DNA of 64,000 nt from Mesorhizobium sp. M4B.F.Ca.ET.203.01.1.1 (lineage in GTDB: Bacteria > Pseudomonadota > Alphaproteobacteria > Rhizobiales > Rhizobiaceae): the NCBI RefSeq assembly GCF_004791025.1, contig NZ_SRUO01000011.1:1-64000 (forward strand). Reading direction: 5' to 3'. The notes under the pieces are model-generated. The model saw only the letters and a program-made list of their open reading frames with translations, was not told the DNA's origin and did not search any database. Positions 56,734 through 64,000 of the stretch are shown here, piece by piece. The position numbers were made by a program, and so were the translations under genes. The stretch's first letter is position 1. Every line of letters begins with the position of its first letter.

Positions 56734-56758
56734 AACGTGCCATGCCGGGGAATGTTCC
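56734..56758 (-). promoter_or_regulatory. EcfG (RpoE2)-type promoter of the sigma-32 gene
   Basis: On the minus strand GGAAC (56758-56754), a 16-bp spacer, CGTT (56737-56734). This is the consensus for the alphaproteobacterial general-stress sigma factor EcfG/RpoE2. It lies about 100 bp before the sigma-32 start. The remaining 56632-56968 gap shows nothing else certain. Confidence 0.7.
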
Positions 56759-56968
56759 GCAGCGACGGCCGGGCGGCTTTGCGTTGTCTCGGACGACTCT
56801 AAACAGCAGGGAGCCTGCTTGCGGATCGGTTCTCGCATGCGCTTGAGCATGTCATTCCTGGAATGCCAGATTTTTGAAATCTGGTTCCTTATTTTGCTCA
56901 GCCCTATCTGTCAGTTTCCGGCTCTCACAGACGCGCCGGGGCACCGGCCAAAACGGGATCACAGAAAA

Positions 56969-57742
56969 ATGAAATGGCTTAAATCGCTCATCATCGCCGG
57001 TACGCTGCAGGCCCTGGCGGTCACCGCCGGCCATGCCGGCGCCAATCTCGACCAGATCAAGCAGGCCGGCGTCCTCAAGGTCGGCACGGAAGGCACCTAC
57101 GCGCCCTTCACCTATCATGACACGTCCGGCGCGCTGGTCGGCTTCGACGTCGAGATCGCCAAGGCGATCGCCGACAAGCTCGGCGTCAAGGTCGAGTTCC
57201 TCGAAGGCAAATGGGACGGGCTGATCGCGGGCCTCGACGCCAACCGCTACGACGCCGTCATCAACGAGGTCGGCATCACCGACGCGCGCAAGGCCAAGTA
57301 CGATTTCTCCGAGCCCTACATCGCCTCCAAGGCGGTGCTGATCGTGCGCGGCGACAACACCGACATCAAGACCTTCGCCGATCTCAAGGGCAAGAAGTCG
57401 GCGCAGTCGCTGACCTCCAATTTCGGCAAGCTGGCCGAGACCAACGGCGCCGAGCTGGTCGGCACCGACGGCTTCGACCAGTCGATCCAGCTTCTGCTCA
57501 CCGGCCGCGCCGACGCCACCATCAACGACAGCCTCTCCTTCCTCGATTTCAAGAAGCACAAGCCCGACGCCAATGTGAAGATCGCCGCGCAGGAAGAGAA
57601 TGCCGACTATTCCGGCGTCATCGTGCGCAAGGGCGATCCGGAGCTGGTCGCGGCGATCAACAAGGCGCTGGCCGACATCAAGGCGGACGGCACCTACAAG
57701 AAGATCGCCGACACCTATTTCGGCCAGGACGTTTCGCAGTAA
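56969..57742 (+). CDS. Polar amino-acid ABC transporter, binding protein
   Basis: A 257-residue periplasmic protein. A signal peptide ends near GHAG, then the family-3 solute-binding pattern VLKVGTEGTYAPFTYHDTSG and GFDVEIAKAIADKLGVKVEF, and YDFSEPYI. The ligand is probably cystine or another polar amino acid, as in TcyJ/FliY relatives. First gene of a three-gene importer. Confidence 0.92.
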   Translation: MKWLKSLIIAGTLQALAVTAGHAGANLDQIKQAGVLKVGTEGTYAPFTYHDTSGALVGFDVEIAKAIADKLGVKVEFLEGKWDGLIAGLDANRYDAVINEVGITDARKAKYDFSEPYIASKAVLIVRGDNTDIKTFADLKGKKSAQSLTSNFGKLAETNGAELVGTDGFDQSIQLLLTGRADATINDSLSFLDFKKHKPDANVKIAAQEENADYSGVIVRKGDPELVAAINKALADIKADGTYKKIADTYFGQDVSQ

Positions 57743-57897
57743 GCCAGGCCGTCTGGCACTTCGATCCCGGCGAGTCGTCTTTGACGGCCCGCCGGTTTTC
57801 GCGTGATATGCACCGCGCAGCCCCTCGCCGGAGCCACCCGCCGCGACGCCGGAGGCGATGGACGGTTATCCAGGCTGCACCTCAAGGAGAGGGCCCC

Positions 57898-58578
57898 GTG
57901 CCGCACTGGCTGCAATTGATGCTGGAATCGCTGCCGACGCTGTTGTGGGCGGCGCTGATCTTCACCGTGCCGCTGACGCTTTTGTCCTTCGCCTTCGGGC
58001 TCGTCGCCGGGCTGGCCACGGCGCTGCTCAGGCTGTTCGGCCCCAAGCCCCTGGCGGCCGTGGCCCGCTTCTATGTCTGGATCTTCCGTGGAACGCCGCT
58101 CCTGGTGCAGCTCTTCCTGATCTTCTACGGCCTGCCCTCCGTCGGCATCCTGCTCGACGCCTTTCCCGCGGCGCTGATCGGCTTCACGCTCAACATCGGC
58201 GCCTATACGTCGGAGATCATCCGCGCCGTCATCGGCTCGGTGCCGAAAGGGCAGTGGGAGGCGTCCTATTCGATCGGCATGACCTGGAGCCAGGCGATGC
58301 GGCGCACGATCCTGCCGCAAGCAGGCCGCGTCGCCGTGCCGCCGCTGTCCAACACCTTCATCTCGCTGGTCAAGGATACCTCGCTGGCCGCAGCCATCAC
58401 CGTGCCGGAGATGTTCCAGGCGGCGCAGCGCATCGTCGCCACCACCTACGAGCCGCTGATCCTCTATATCGAGGCGGCGGCGCTCTATCTGGTGATGAGC
58501 TCGGTGCTGTCGGCGCTGCAGGCGCGGCTGGAGGTGCGCCTCAACCGTTACGGCGGATTCCTGGAGGCGAACGCATGA
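57898..58578 (+). CDS. Polar amino-acid ABC transporter, permease
   Basis: A 226-residue protein starting at GTG after a clear AAGGAGAGG site. About five helices, the FRGTPLLVQLFLIFYGLP motif, and the EAA loop (EASYSIGMTWSQAMRRTILPQA) are typical of His/Glu/cystine permeases. It overlaps the ATPase gene by four bases (ATGA). An ORF extending upstream to 57211 is a shadow of the binding-protein gene. Confidence 0.92.
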   Translation: MPHWLQLMLESLPTLLWAALIFTVPLTLLSFAFGLVAGLATALLRLFGPKPLAAVARFYVWIFRGTPLLVQLFLIFYGLPSVGILLDAFPAALIGFTLNIGAYTSEIIRAVIGSVPKGQWEASYSIGMTWSQAMRRTILPQAGRVAVPPLSNTFISLVKDTSLAAAITVPEMFQAAQRIVATTYEPLILYIEAAALYLVMSSVLSALQARLEVRLNRYGGFLEANA

Positions 58579-59339
58579 TCGGCCTCGACAAGATTGAGAA
58601 GCGGTTCGGCGACAACCTCGTGCTGAAGGGGGTCACCGTCAGCATCGAGGAAGGCAGCGTGACCGCGCTGGTCGGCCCGTCCGGCGGCGGCAAAAGCACG
58701 CTCCTGCGCTGCATCAACCTGCTGGAGATTCCGACCTCCGGCACGGTGCGGATCGGCGAGGAGACGCTGGAATTCCGCCCGGGCATCAAGGTGCACGCCA
58801 GGGACATCCAGCGCATTCGACTGCAGACCGGCATGGTGTTCCAGAACTTCCAGCTGTTCCCGCATCGCACCGCGATCGAGAACGTCATGGAGGGACTGGT
58901 GACGGTGCTGAGATGGCCGGAGGCGAGGGCGCGCGAGCGTGCGCTGGCGCTGCTGGGGAAGGTCGGCATGGCGCACAAGGCCGATGCCTGGCCGGCGACG
59001 CTGTCGGGCGGACAGCAGCAGCGCGTGGCGATCGCCCGCGCGCTGGCGCCGTCGCCGAAGGTGCTGCTCTGCGACGAGCCGACCTCGGCGCTCGACCCGG
59101 AGCTGGCGCAGGAAGTGGTCGAGGTGCTCGGGCAGCTCGCCCGGGAGGGCACGACCATGGTGATGGCCACGCACGATCTGAGGCTCGCCTCCAAGATCGC
59201 GCAGGAGGTGGTGTTCCTCGATGCCGGCGTCGTCGTCGAGAAAGGCCTGGCCTCGGTCGTGTTCGACAGGCCGGAGCGCGAGCGGACCAAGCGCTTCATC
59301 GCCTCGCTGCGGCAGGAGGAGGCTCAGAAGGGTAGCTGA
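58575..59339 (+). CDS. Polar amino-acid ABC transporter, ATP-binding protein
   Basis: A 254-residue ATPase. Walker A is GPSGGGKST near 34-42, Q-loop VFQNFQLFPHRT, signature LSGGQQQRVAIARAL, Walker B LLCDEPTSALDPEL and H-loop ATHDLRLA. It finishes the importer operon. Confidence 0.94.
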   Translation: MIGLDKIEKRFGDNLVLKGVTVSIEEGSVTALVGPSGGGKSTLLRCINLLEIPTSGTVRIGEETLEFRPGIKVHARDIQRIRLQTGMVFQNFQLFPHRTAIENVMEGLVTVLRWPEARARERALALLGKVGMAHKADAWPATLSGGQQQRVAIARALAPSPKVLLCDEPTSALDPELAQEVVEVLGQLAREGTTMVMATHDLRLASKIAQEVVFLDAGVVVEKGLASVVFDRPERERTKRFIASLRQEEAQKGS

Positions 59340-59345
59340 GCCCCC

Positions 59346-59448
59346 TACCTCCCCCTTGTGGGGAGGTCGGACCGAAGGTCCGGGTGGGGGTCGGTGCCGC
59401 ACCCCCGCCCCGCTGGTTCGCAGCGACCCTCCCCACAAGGGGGAGGGT
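59346..59448. repeat. Inverted repeat CCTCCCCCTTGTGGGGAGG
   Basis: CCTCCCCCTTGTGGGGAGG at 59348-59366 is inverted as CCTCCCCACAAGGGGGAGG at 59429-59447, with GGACCGAAGGTCC and GGGGGTC.../CACCCCC between. A short interspersed element after the importer operon. Confidence 0.75.
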
Positions 59449-59462
59449 AAAGTCCCAGCAAC

Positions 59463-59492
59463 AAAAAACCCGGCGCGAGGCCGGGTTTTTCG
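59463..59492. terminator. Bidirectional intrinsic terminator between importer operon and carD
   Basis: A run of six A, CCCGGC/GCCGGG stem with a five-base loop, then a run of T. It serves the convergent carD transcript and probably also the importer. Confidence 0.88.
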
Positions 59493-59510
59493 TTTTCTTG
59501 AGCGAAAAGC

Positions 59511-60092
59511 TCAGGCAGCTTCTTCCTGCTCGGCTTCCTCGTTGTCGGCCTTGGCGCCACGCTTCGGGCCCTTGTTGAGGTTGACCTCGATGAGGCGAAC
59601 CGCCTCGGTCTCCGACATGCGGTTGACGGCGGCGATCTCGCGGGCCATGCGGTCGAGCGCGGCCTCGTAAAGCTGGCGCTCGGAATAGGACTGCTCCGGC
59701 TGGTTGTCGGCACGGTAGAGGTCGCGCACGACTTCCGAGATCGAGATCAGGTCGCCCGAGTTGATCTTGGCATCATACTCCTGGGCGCGGCGCGACCACA
59801 TGGTGCGCTTGATGCGGGCGCGACCCTGCACGACCTTCAGCGCGCGGTCGACATAGTCCTCTTCCGACAGCTTGCGCATGCCGATGGAGGTCGCCTTGGC
59901 GACCGGCACCTTGAGGCGCATCTTGTCCTTCTGGAAGTCGATGACGAACAGTTCCAGCTTGTGGCCGGCGACTTCCTGCTCGTCGATCGAGACGATCTGG
60001 CCGACGCCGTGCGCCGGGTAGACGATGAACTCGCCGGTCTTGAAACCGTGACGTGCTGCGCTGGACTTCTTCTGCGGGGTGATCGTTGCCAT
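59511..60092 (-). CDS. carD: CarD-family transcription regulator
   Basis: A 193-residue protein with an N-terminal RNA-polymerase-interacting domain (about 15-75, FKTGEFIVYPAHGVGQIVSIDEQEV) and a C-terminal helical DNA-binding domain (about 85-165) containing TMWSRRAQEYDAKINSGD. It stabilises open promoter complexes, notably for rRNA, in bacteria with this family. The acidic tail (NEEAEQEEAA) is an extension. ATG at 60092 (MATITPQKK). Confidence 0.94.
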   Translation of the reverse strand: MATITPQKKSSAARHGFKTGEFIVYPAHGVGQIVSIDEQEVAGHKLELFVIDFQKDKMRLKVPVAKATSIGMRKLSEEDYVDRALKVVQGRARIKRTMWSRRAQEYDAKINSGDLISISEVVRDLYRADNQPEQSYSERQLYEAALDRMAREIAAVNRMSETEAVRLIEVNLNKGPKRGAKADNEEAEQEEAA

Positions 60093-60475
60093 TACGCCCT
60101 GAACTCCTTGTTGTAGCGCCGGCATGGCGGCGCCGGCTGAAACTCGCGCGATCGGGGTCACCGACCGTTAGCCGCACAACAGATGAACCCATCCGGAAAA
60201 ACCGGGGCCAGCCAACCGCACAATTGCGACCGCCTGCCCCAGATCGCTCTGGTCCGGATTGTGAAGTTCACCTTTCAGTGATTTGGGGCGTCTGCGCCAT
60301 AAATCGACGTTGTGTCACCGGCATGTTTGGCTGATGTAGCACAAAAAGTCGGAAGAATCAAGGTTTTGCTGCATTCGCGAAGGCCGTGCGCCATCCCTGC
60401 CTGTCAAGACAGTTCCTGTTTCGCACCTGTTACGCAGCGTCATGCCGGCCGAACCGGCCGTGTCGCTTTTGATTT
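60093..60475. other. Intergenic region upstream of carD
   Basis: About 380 bp between carD and the fdxA-side palindrome. It must hold the carD promoter, but no hexamer pair or operator stands out. No RNA-like fold and no ORF with coding character were seen. Confidence 0.5.
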
Positions 60476-60523
60476 GCGCACGATCCTTTCCGAAAATCGA
60501 AAGCGATTTTCGGGGTCATGCGC
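60476..60523 (-). repeat. Palindromic GCATGACCCCGAA element (copy 4)
   Basis: GCGCACGATCCTTTCCGAAAA is paired with the inverse half ending GGGGTCATGCGC. On the minus strand the GCATGACCCC edge begins one base after the fdxA stop codon TAG, exactly as in copies 1 and 3. Confidence 0.85.
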
Positions 60524-60861
60524 TAGTCGCCTTCGCCGGGCTCGGCCGAGAAATATTTCTCGAATTTGCCAGCCTCGCCATCGAAGGTCTTGGCGTCGGC
60601 CGGCGGCTCTTTCTTGGCGGTGATGTTCGGCCACTTCTCGGCATATTCGGTGTTGACCTGCAGCCACTTCTCGAGCCCCGGCTCGGTGTCGGGCTTGATC
60701 GCGTCGGCCGGGCATTCCGGTTCGCAGACGCCGCAGTCGATACACTCGTCGGGGTGGATGACGAGCATGTTCTCGCCTTCGTAGAAACAGTCGACCGGAC
60801 AGACCTCAATGCAGTCCATGTATTTGCATTTTATGCAATTGTCGGTCACGACATAGGTCAT
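60523..60861 (-). CDS. fdxA: Seven-iron ferredoxin
   Basis: A 112-residue ferredoxin binding one 3Fe-4S and one 4Fe-4S cluster. Cysteines at 9, 12, 17, 21 and 25 (CIKCKYMDCIEVCPVDC) and the second set CIDCGVCEPECP match the FdxA family, with the usual C-terminal extension (about 65-112). The chromosomal neighbours hslR and carD are conserved in Rhizobiales. Confidence 0.96.
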   Translation of the reverse strand: MTYVVTDNCIKCKYMDCIEVCPVDCFYEGENMLVIHPDECIDCGVCEPECPADAIKPDTEPGLEKWLQVNTEYAEKWPNITAKKEPPADAKTFDGEAGKFEKYFSAEPGEGD

Positions 60862-61019
60862 CGCAGGCTCCGGGACGTCCCGTTTTTGCTGGGCTTTTTG
60901 GTGAGGTAACGCCTTTGCCGGCCGCTGGCAAGGGCGGCCGTCCCCAGCGCTGCCGGCGTGCCCGGAAAGGATTTTCCAGACGGCCCGCCGGACAAGGCCG
61001 GTCTTGTCTCAATCCTCTC

Positions 61020-61406
61020 TCAATCCTCGCCGAGCAGCCGGTCGGTTTCCCGCCGCTCTTTCTTGGTCGGGCGACCGCTGCCGGCTTCGCGCAGCGCCGG
61101 AATGGCGTCCGGAACCGCCTCGCCCTTCGGCGTGGGCTGTGGCGACATATCCTCATAGAGCAGGCGGGCCTCGTCGGCGGGGCCGCGCCTGGCGCCGGCG
61201 CCGAGCACCTTCCAGACCAGAATGCGTCGGTCCAGAGTGAGGGTCAGGACGTCGCCGGGGCGGACAATGTCGGAGGCCTGCGCTGCTTTGTCGCTGTTGA
61301 TGCGCACGCGGCCAGCGACCACGAGCTTAGCCGCCAGCGAGCGCGATTTTACAGCGCGCGAGAAGAACAGCCATTTGTCGATGCGCTGGCGGGCATCGGT
61401 GACCAT
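61020..61406 (-). CDS. hslR: S4-domain RNA-binding protein (Hsp15-like)
   Basis: A 128-residue protein. The S4 fold (RIDKWLFFSRAVKSRSLAAKLVVAGRVRIN, about 8-37) binds RNA. In E. coli Hsp15 rescues 50S subunits carrying nascent chains after heat shock. The C-terminal basic tail (RPTKKERRETDRL) is typical. It starts 12 bp after the helicase stop on the same strand. Confidence 0.93.
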   Translation of the reverse strand: MVTDARQRIDKWLFFSRAVKSRSLAAKLVVAGRVRINSDKAAQASDIVRPGDVLTLTLDRRILVWKVLGAGARRGPADEARLLYEDMSPQPTPKGEAVPDAIPALREAGSGRPTKKERRETDRLLGED

Positions 61407-61418
61407 CGTAACCGCAGG

Positions 61419-64000
61419 CTACTTCTTCAGCTGGTCGCGCAAGGCGGCGAGCTTGGCAAAGGGCGAGTCCGGATCGAAGCGCGCCGGCCGCTCCTCGCGC
61501 GGCTTGGCCTGGAAGGCAGGCTTGCCGGCTTGCCCGCCGCCCTTGCCGTCCTGCCGGCCGCCTTTCCAGTCGGGCCTGCCGTCGCGGCGATCCGGACGTT
61601 CGCCTTGCGGCCTGCCCTCGCGGCGCTCGCCAGCCTCGCCTTGCGGTCTCGGCTTGAACTTGGAGCGGTCGAAGCGAGGCTTGCCGTCGCGCTGATCGCG
61701 GCGTCCTTCCTGGGCTCCGCCAGGCTGCCCGCCGGCGGCGTCAGCCTGGCCCTCGCGCGCGGCCTGGCCGTTGCGCGGGCGATTGTCCCTGCGGTTGTCG
61801 TGGCGATGGCGCGGGCGCTGGTCGAAGCGGCCCTGCCGCCATAGAAGGATGGGCTTCGGCTCCTCGGCCTCGGCGGCCGCCTCGCTGGAGGCGGCTTCCG
61901 GCGTCGCGGCAGGCGCGGCGGACACCGCTTCGGCCGCCAACGACTCCGCGGCCACCGGCTCTGCGGCGACGGCGTCAATTTCGGCATCTGCCTGTGGCTC
62001 GGCTGCCGGAGCACTATCCGCAGGCTGCTCGGCGACGGCTTCCGCGGCGAGCGGGGCCTCGTCAGTGGCCTCTTCCGAGACCGGCTCGGCAACCATCTCG
62101 GTGACGGGTTCGGCCGAAACCTCAACCGGGGCATCCGACGCCACAGCGGCATCCGGGCCAGGTTCGGAACCCTCGGCCGGTGTTTCGACGCCGGCTTCGG
62201 CAGACGCCGCTTCGGCCGCGGCGGCCAGCTCGGCCTTTGCCGCTTCCTCGGCCGCAAGCTTGGCGGCGGCGGCCTCGCGCGCGGCATTGTCCTGCGCGTC
62301 GAGCCGCGCCTTGACCTCGGCGGCCGGCTTCGGCTCGGCGCGGTAGCCGAGGCCTTTGAGGATCTCTTCCATATCGTCGGCCGTGGCGCCGAGGATCGAC
62401 ATCATCGGCGGCGTCACCATGAAGGCGTGGCCGTCATAGGCGCCGTCGGGACGCTGGCCGAGGCCGGGCTTCCAGTTGGTGGCGGGACGGATCAGGTCGG
62501 CCAGCCGCTCAAGAATATCGACGCGCACGGCGCGGCGGCCGAGATTGCGATAGCCGGCGAGCTTGTAGAAGCTCTTGTCGAAGGCGGGATCGATGACCAC
62601 CGAGGTGCGGCCCGACGCCAGCGCATGAACCACGTCGCCAAAGCCGGGCTTGTCCTTGCCGTCGTTCTTCAGCGCCCACAGCAGCGTCACCAGCCCGGCG
62701 GGCGCCGGCTTGATCAGTGCCGGCACGAAGACGTGATAGGCGCCGAAGCGCACGCCCAGCCGGCGCAGCGCGGCGCGGCCCTCCTGGTCGAGCGACTTCA
62801 TCTCCTCGGCGATGTCGCGGCGGTTGATGAGGCCGAAATGCTCGACGAGCTGGAAGGCGATGCCGCGGCCGATGCCGGTGAGCTGCTCGGCATTCTTGAG
62901 GTCGACCAGGGGCTTCAGCAGCGACTCGATCTGGAAATTGACGAAGCGCTCGGCGCGCGCCGCCACCTTGTCGCGAGCCGGACCGGTGAGCTGCTCGTCG
63001 GCCAGCAGCACGAGGCGCGGCTTCAGCGGCTCGTCGCTGGCAACCAGCGTTCCGATCGGCGCGCCGATCCAGCGCAGCGTGCCGTCCGAGCCAAGCGCGA
63101 GATCGCCATTGGCGCAGGCGCCGAAGCGCTCGGCGCGTGTCTCGAACTCCGCGGCAAGCGCCTTCTGGGCGGCCGTGCGCACGGCCTTGGCATCCTCGCC
63201 ACCGGCGCTCTGGTCGGCGGTGAAGCGGAACCCCTGCAACTCGCCGACATGATGGCCTTCGACGAGGACGGTTCCGGTTGGGCTGATTTCGGCTTCAGGC
63301 ATGGTATTTTCTCTAAGGCGCCGCATGAGGACGGAAGTCCTGCGGTCTACGAAGCGTTTCGTCAACCGCTCATGCAGCGCATCCGACAATCTGTCTTCGA
63401 TTTCGCGCGTCTTTTCCTGCCAGTGTGCCTGATCGGCCAGCCAGCCGGGGCGGTTGGCGACGAAAGTCCATGTGCGGATCTGGGCAATGCGGTGCGACAG
63501 CGTGTCGATGTCGCCGTCGGTCGTGTCGGCGCGGCGCACCTGCTCGGCCATGTAGTTCTCGTCGACATGGCCATGTCGGGCGAGGTCCATGTAGATCGAA
63601 GCGATCAAGTCTGCATGCTGGGCCGGCGCGATCTTGCGGTAGTCGGGCAGGGCGCAGGCCTCCCAGAGCAGCGCGACGCGCTTGGCGTCGGTGGCGAGCG
63701 CGCGGATAGCCTCGTCGCGCGACAGATGCTCCAGCGCCTGCGCGTCCACCGCCGGCAGGGCGCGCGTCAGGCCTTCGACCGGGGCGTTGGTCTCGATCGA
63801 GCGCTTCAGCGCGTCGAGGCTGGCGAAGTCGAAATCGGCAGTGCGCCATTGCATGACCTTCACCGGATCGAAATCATGGCTCTCGATCTTCTTGATCAGC
63901 TCCTCGTCCAGCGGATCGACCTGTCCGGTGACGCCGAACGTGCCGTCGCGCAAATGCCGGCCGGCGCGGCCGGCGATCTGGCCGAGCTCGGCGGCGGTCA
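61419..64000 (-). CDS. SUV3-like DEAD/DEAH helicase, C-terminal part (cut by window edge)
   Basis: At the right edge the frame reads GQIAGRAGRHLRDGTFG, which is helicase motif VI (QxxGRxGR). The protein then continues for over 840 residues: the helicase C-terminal and helical domains, then an Ala/Glu/Pro-rich disordered region (about 560-720 of the visible part) and an Arg/Gly/Gln/Asp-rich tail (about 720-830) that resembles RNA-binding RGG tracts. The Walker motifs lie beyond the window. It is related to mitochondrial SUV3 and the MgpS group. Confidence 0.9.
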   Translation of the reverse strand, partial: TAAELGQIAGRAGRHLRDGTFGVTGQVDPLDEELIKKIESHDFDPVKVMQWRTADFDFASLDALKRSIETNAPVEGLTRALPAVDAQALEHLSRDEAIRALATDAKRVALLWEACALPDYRKIAPAQHADLIASIYMDLARHGHVDENYMAEQVRRADTTDGDIDTLSHRIAQIRTWTFVANRPGWLADQAHWQEKTREIEDRLSDALHERLTKRFVDRRTSVLMRRLRENTMPEAEISPTGTVLVEGHHVGELQGFRFTADQSAGGEDAKAVRTAAQKALAAEFETRAERFGACANGDLALGSDGTLRWIGAPIGTLVASDEPLKPRLVLLADEQLTGPARDKVAARAERFVNFQIESLLKPLVDLKNAEQLTGIGRGIAFQLVEHFGLINRRDIAEEMKSLDQEGRAALRRLGVRFGAYHVFVPALIKPAPAGLVTLLWALKNDGKDKPGFGDVVHALASGRTSVVIDPAFDKSFYKLAGYRNLGRRAVRVDILERLADLIRPATNWKPGLGQRPDGAYDGHAFMVTPPMMSILGATADDMEEILKGLGYRAEPKPAAEVKARLDAQDNAAREAAAAKLAAEEAAKAELAAAAEAASAEAGVETPAEGSEPGPDAAVASDAPVEVSAEPVTEMVAEPVSEEATDEAPLAAEAVAEQPADSAPAAEPQADAEIDAVAAEPVAAESLAAEAVSAAPAATPEAASSEAAAEAEEPKPILLWRQGRFDQRPRHRHDNRRDNRPRNGQAAREGQADAAGGQPGGAQEGRRDQRDGKPRFDRSKFKPRPQGEAGERREGRPQGERPDRRDGRPDWKGGRQDGKGGGQAGKPAFQAKPREERPARFDPDSPFAKLAALRDQLKK

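Noticed and set aside
57211..57897. Upstream extension of the amino-acid permease frame
   Set aside because: It overlaps the binding-protein gene in another frame and has Arg-rich shadow composition; the GTG at 57898 with AAGGAGAGG fits the family.

Overview
The window is high-GC chromosomal DNA of an alphaproteobacterium of the order Rhizobiales, most likely Mesorhizobium or a close relative (inference). The pointers are the cell-cycle genes and TTAA-N7-TTAA (CtrA-type) sites, a sigma-32 gene behind an EcfG-type promoter, the gene orders ruvCAB / ybgC-tolQRAB-pal-ybgF-tilS-ftsH-glmM and helicase-hslR-fdxA-carD, and several families of rhizobial interspersed palindromes. No rRNA, tRNA or CRISPR array was seen.

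Layout. 1-0.5 kb: the 5' end of an IS110-family insertion sequence that runs off the left edge. Its leader folds like a bridge RNA and its guides match the repeat it interrupts. 0.5-17 kb: ordinary chromosomal genes: rpmE, an ABC exporter, an M32 carboxypeptidase, a MotA/OmpA-like motor pair, hemolysin III, suhB, efp, a SEL1 protein, thiE, a DMT exporter with an Lrp-type regulator, an adenylate cyclase, a TSUP exporter and small membrane proteins. 17.2-18.3 kb: a probable CtrA-controlled small RNA, then an rcdA-like (DUF1465) gene with its own CtrA box. 18.5-38.6 kb: the conserved ruv/tol-pal/tilS/ftsH/glmM backbone, interrupted by accessory units: a toxin-antitoxin pair between ruvC and ruvA, a phosphoesterase and a GH5 glycosidase between ruvB and ybgC, a four-helix-bundle gene framed by inverted octamer arrays between tolB and pal, and two secreted cysteine-pair proteins between ftsH and glmM beside a duplicated ftsH tail.

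38.7-49 kb: two outer-membrane beta-barrel genes, each behind a triple TTAA array, then serC (with a structured leader), serA and purA, a proline/alanine-rich membrane protein, an orphan CcdA antitoxin with a ccdB stump, and an ABC-F ATPase. 49-54 kb: a thiamine locus with thiamine pyrophosphokinase, a TPP riboswitch and thiBPQ. 54-59.3 kb: an M48 lipoprotein protease, the sigma-32 gene with an EcfG promoter, and a polar amino-acid ABC importer. 59.5-64 kb: carD, fdxA, hslR and a SUV3-like helicase cut by the right edge.

Functionally the window is dominated by envelope maintenance (Tol-Pal, beta-barrels, FtsH, M48 protease, GlmM), cell-cycle control and thiamine supply. The most novel signals are the IS110 leader with readable target guides, the octamer-framed four-helix-bundle unit, the small RNA upstream of rcdA, and the modular cysteine-pair protein family.
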